Source: JAABSQ01 sp041642315
GTDB taxonomy: Bacteria; Desulfobacterota; Desulfobacteria; Desulfobacterales; Desulfococcaceae
Assembly (NCBI GenBank): GCA_041642315.1
Contig: JBEPWQ010000188.1
Span: 1-7,404, forward strand
Reading direction: 5' to 3'
DNA: 7,404 bases
A program made the position numbers and the translations under genes. Positions 5,142 to 7,404 of this stretch are shown piece after piece. The first letter of the stretch is position 1. Every line of letters begins with the position of its first letter. A model generated the notes under the pieces. That model worked only from the letters and a program-made list of their open reading frames with translations, was not told the origin of the DNA and searched no databases.

Positions 5142-6923
5142 TCAAACTCCTGTTCTCCCCGCACGCCAGGCTTCCATCAGTTCGTCGTAATCGACGGTCA
5201 GCCCTCGGCCCTCTTCGTCGTCGAGTCTGGGTTTGGGCGACCCGGGTCTGGCCAGCCATTCGGCGGGGCCTTCAGGTTCGGCGATCCGGGGTTCGCACCG
5301 CTTCATGACGCCGGCGGCCTCAAGGCGGGCCATCACCTGGTCCTGGGCCGCGGCCAGGTCGTCGAGGACCTGCTGAGGAGTGCCCCGGCCGCGGACGGCG
5401 GCATCGATCCGGGTCCACCAGAGCTGAGCCAGTTTGGGGTAATCGGGGACGTTGTTGCCGGTGGGGGTCCAGGCCACCCGGGCCGGGCTGCGGTAAAACT
5501 CCACCAGTCCGCCCAGTTTGGGAGCGGCCCGGGTCAGGGCCTCGGACTCGATGTCGCTTTCCCGAACAGGAGTCAGCCCCATCAGGGTTTTTTTGAGCGA
5601 CACCGTTTTACAGGTGGTGAATTGCGCATACAGCCAGGCGGCCTTCCGCCGGTCCTCCGGGGTATTGTTCAGCAGGGTCCAGGCGCCGCAGTCCTGATAT
5701 CCCAGCTTCATGCCCTCTTTCCAGTAGGCCCCATGGGGCGAGGGGGCTACCCGCCATCGGGGAGTGCCGTCGTTGTCCACCACCGGCAGGCCTTTTTTGA
5801 GCAGATCCGAAGTGAAGGCGGTGTACCAGAAGATCTGCTGGGCGATATTCCCTTGGCCTGGGTAGGGTCCTGATTCCGAAAAGTTCATCTTGAGGGCCTC
5901 GGGCGGCGCGTACTGTTTGAGCCACTCGAGGTATTTGCGAAGCCCGTAGACGGCCGCCGGGCTGTTGAGGGCCCCGCCCCGGCTGATGCTGGAGCCGACC
6001 GGGTGGCAGTCTTCCACCCGAATGCCCCATTCATCCACCGGATGGCCATTGGGCAGGCCCGGGTCCCCGACCCCCGCCATGGAGAGCCAGGCATCGGTGA
6101 ACCGCCATCCCAGGTCCGGGCTCCTTTTGCCGTAGTCCATGTGGCCCCAGACCCGCATTCCGTCGAGGCGCCGGACATCATCGGTGAAAAATGCGGCGAT
6201 ATCCTCGTAGGCTTTCCAGTTGACCGGCACCCCGAGGTCGTATCCGTATTGTTCGCGGAATTTCTCTTGGAGTTCGGGTCTCCGGAACCAGTCGTACCGG
6301 AACCAGTAAAGATTGGCGAACTGCTGGTCGGGCAGCTGGTAGATTTTGCCGTCGGGGGCGGTAACAAAGCCCAGGCCGAAGAAATCCTCAAGATCCAGGG
6401 TGGGCAGGGTGACCGATTTGCCCGCCTCCGCCATCCAGTCCGACAGGGGTACCGCGGTGCCGTAGCGGTAGTGGGTGCCGATCAGATCGGAGTCGTTGAC
6501 ATAGGCGTCGTAGAGGTTGCGGCCGGTGCGCATCTGCAACTGAAGCCGCTCGATCAGATCTCCTTCCCGGATCAGGTCGTGGACCACCGAGATGCCGGTG
6601 ATCTCCCGAAAAGCCCGGGCGAGAAGCCGGGATTCATAAACGTGGGTGGGTATCGTTTCGGAAACAACGTAGATCTCCTGCCCGCGGAAGGGTTCGGCGG
6701 CCTGAATGAAAAATTCCATTTCGGCCATCTGTTCGTCGAACGAAAGGGTGGACGGAGTGAATTCCCCCAGCACCCAGCGGCGGGCGGCCGCCTGTTGAAG
6801 GTTGAACGACCGGGCCCGGACCGGCAGGGGCGTGCCGGCGGTCAGCCCCAGGGCCGCGGCCCCTTTGAGAAAGGTCCGGCGGTCGATGCCGGACCGGTTT
6901 TTTCGGTATGGTTCGGTGGGCAT
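5142..6923 (-). CDS. glpV: Glycerol ABC transporter substrate-binding protein GlpV
   Basis: GlpV is the periplasmic binding protein of the glycerol ABC importer first described in rhizobia (GlpSTPQ with GlpV). This 593-residue product follows that family along its length, with recognisable blocks YDAYVNDSDLIGTHYRYG (138-155), YQLPDQQFANLYWFRYDWF (195-213), GHMDYGKRSPDLGWRFTDAW (260-279), APSPHGAYWKEGMKLGYQD (393-411) and KLGGLVEFYRSPARVAW (469-485). The amino end carries a twin-arginine signal, DRRTFLKG at 14-21, then a short hydrophobic stretch and a possible cleavage site after VRA (35-37), so export is probably by Tat rather than Sec. The ATG at 6923 has GGAGG six nt upstream, and that site overlaps the glpF stop. 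The gap to glpF is 10 nt, so the two are co-transcribed. The permeases and ATPases are not in the window and may lie upstream of glpF. An alternative would be another polyol, but the glpF neighbour favours glycerol. Confidence 0.92.
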   Translation of the reverse strand: MPTEPYRKNRSGIDRRTFLKGAAALGLTAGTPLPVRARSFNLQQAAARRWVLGEFTPSTLSFDEQMAEMEFFIQAAEPFRGQEIYVVSETIPTHVYESRLLARAFREITGISVVHDLIREGDLIERLQLQMRTGRNLYDAYVNDSDLIGTHYRYGTAVPLSDWMAEAGKSVTLPTLDLEDFFGLGFVTAPDGKIYQLPDQQFANLYWFRYDWFRRPELQEKFREQYGYDLGVPVNWKAYEDIAAFFTDDVRRLDGMRVWGHMDYGKRSPDLGWRFTDAWLSMAGVGDPGLPNGHPVDEWGIRVEDCHPVGSSISRGGALNSPAAVYGLRKYLEWLKQYAPPEALKMNFSESGPYPGQGNIAQQIFWYTAFTSDLLKKGLPVVDNDGTPRWRVAPSPHGAYWKEGMKLGYQDCGAWTLLNNTPEDRRKAAWLYAQFTTCKTVSLKKTLMGLTPVRESDIESEALTRAAPKLGGLVEFYRSPARVAWTPTGNNVPDYPKLAQLWWTRIDAAVRGRGTPQQVLDDLAAAQDQVMARLEAAGVMKRCEPRIAEPEGPAEWLARPGSPKPRLDDEEGRGLTVDYDELMEAWRAGRTGV

Positions 6924-6927
6924 GGGG

Positions 6928-6936
6928 TTCCTCCTA
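6928..6936 (-). promoter_or_regulatory. glpV ribosome binding site overlapping the glpF stop
   Basis: TAGGAGGAA on the minus strand contains both the TAG stop of glpF and the Shine-Dalgarno of glpV. This arrangement is typical of translationally coupled operon genes and confirms the glpV start. Confidence 0.75.
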
Positions 6937-7404
6937 CCGGAAATGGATATTGCTCGGATCCTGCAGCATCAGATAGACCAGGGCGGCGATGGCGGCGCCG
7001 AGAATGGGGCCGACCACCGGTATCCATGCGTATTCCCAGTCGCTGTCCCGTTTGCCGCCGGGCATGGGCAGAATGGCGTGCATGATTCTGGGGCCCAGGT
7101 CCCGGGCCGGATTGATGGCGTAGCCGGTGGTGCCGCCGAGTGACAGGCCGATGGCGAGAACCAGCAGCCCGACCGGCAGCGCATCCAGGGCCCCGAGACC
7201 GAAGACCGACACCGCCAGAAAGAGCACCGCAAAGACCAGCACGAAGGTACCGATGATTTCCCCCAGCAGGTTGGAGGCGGTATTGCGTATCGCCGGTCCG
7301 GTGGCGAAGGTCGCCAGTTTCAGATCATGGTCTTCGGTCATGGCATAGTGGGGCCGGTACATCACCCACACCAGAAAGGCGCCGATAAAGGCCCCCAGAA
7401 ACTG
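6934..7404 (-). CDS. glpF: Glycerol facilitator (aquaglyceroporin), C-terminal 156 residues
   Basis: GlpF is an inner-membrane MIP-family channel for passive glycerol entry. The window begins in the middle of the protein at QFLGAFIGAF and continues to a TAG stop at 6936-6934. The visible part includes the extracytoplasmic loop (MYRPHYAMTEDHDLKLATF), a membrane helix NLLGEIIGTFVLVFAVLFLA, a second around LPVGLLVLAIGLSLG, the second pore motif INPARD followed by LGPR, and a last helix WIPVVGPILGAAIAALVYLM. The aspartate after NPAR is a hallmark of glycerol-conducting members rather than strict water channels. The first half, with the first NPA motif and the true start, lies outside the window. 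It is directly followed by glpV with a shared stop/ribosome-site sequence. Confidence 0.93.
   Translation of the reverse strand, partial: QFLGAFIGAFLVWVMYRPHYAMTEDHDLKLATFATGPAIRNTASNLLGEIIGTFVLVFAVLFLAVSVFGLGALDALPVGLLVLAIGLSLGGTTGYAINPARDLGPRIMHAILPMPGGKRDSDWEYAWIPVVGPILGAAIAALVYLMLQDPSNIHFR

Noticed and set aside
5021..5164. Extending the fbp remnant upstream to 5164, or treating MLDNRMVIRYRY (minus strand, ending near 5053) as a piece of glgC (compare MLDSHQIMGYVY)
   Set aside because: The extension overlaps the end of glpV and has no homology. The glgC likeness is limited to a few residues, with no match before or after.

Overview
The window is a GC-rich bacterial segment holding two metabolic gene sets, both read on the minus strand, separated by about 2.2 kb of rearranged, partly AT-rich DNA. 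The gene types (class III fructose-bisphosphatase, rhizobial-type glycerol-binding protein, Tat-exported binding protein, DUF4143 ATPase) suggest a Gram-negative bacterium. Desulfobacterota (former deltaproteobacteria) is my best guess, but this is weakly supported inference.

Right side (5142-7404, minus): the 3' part of a glycerol facilitator gene (glpF, running off the window) followed 10 nt later by glpV, the periplasmic binding protein of a glycerol ABC transporter. Left side (1-2806, minus): the C-terminal third of glgC (ADP-glucose pyrophosphorylase, 5'-truncated), a full-length class III fructose-1,6-bisphosphatase gene (fbp), and the first 46 codons of glycogen synthase (glgA), which overlaps the fbp stop by 4 nt. 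Together these read as a route from glycerol uptake through gluconeogenesis to glycogen, with the GlgC step broken at this locus.

Middle (about 2806-5020): this looks like a scrapyard of gene pieces around one intact gene. In order along the + strand it holds: a GC-rich inverted repeat (2840-2902); an AT-rich 15-bp perfect palindrome with a promoter-like sequence (2964-3008); an intact DUF4143-type AAA ATPase gene (3088-4257, +); a possible tail of a Fis-type regulator (4281-4337, -); about 270 nt of roughly 33% GC DNA; the 5' end of a C5-cytosine DNA methyltransferase gene (about 4605-4780, +) with an apparent one-base slip in an A7 tract; and, abutting it tail to tail, an 80-codon remnant of a second fbp gene (4781-5020, -). 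That remnant is a direct repeat of the intact fbp 5' end: 181 of 192 aligned bases are identical by my hand count.

I see no tRNA, rRNA, CRISPR array, integrase or transposase. The most noteworthy result is the combination of truncated glgC, truncated methyltransferase and truncated second fbp, all cut at the edges of the same island. I do not see evidence for a new biochemical system.
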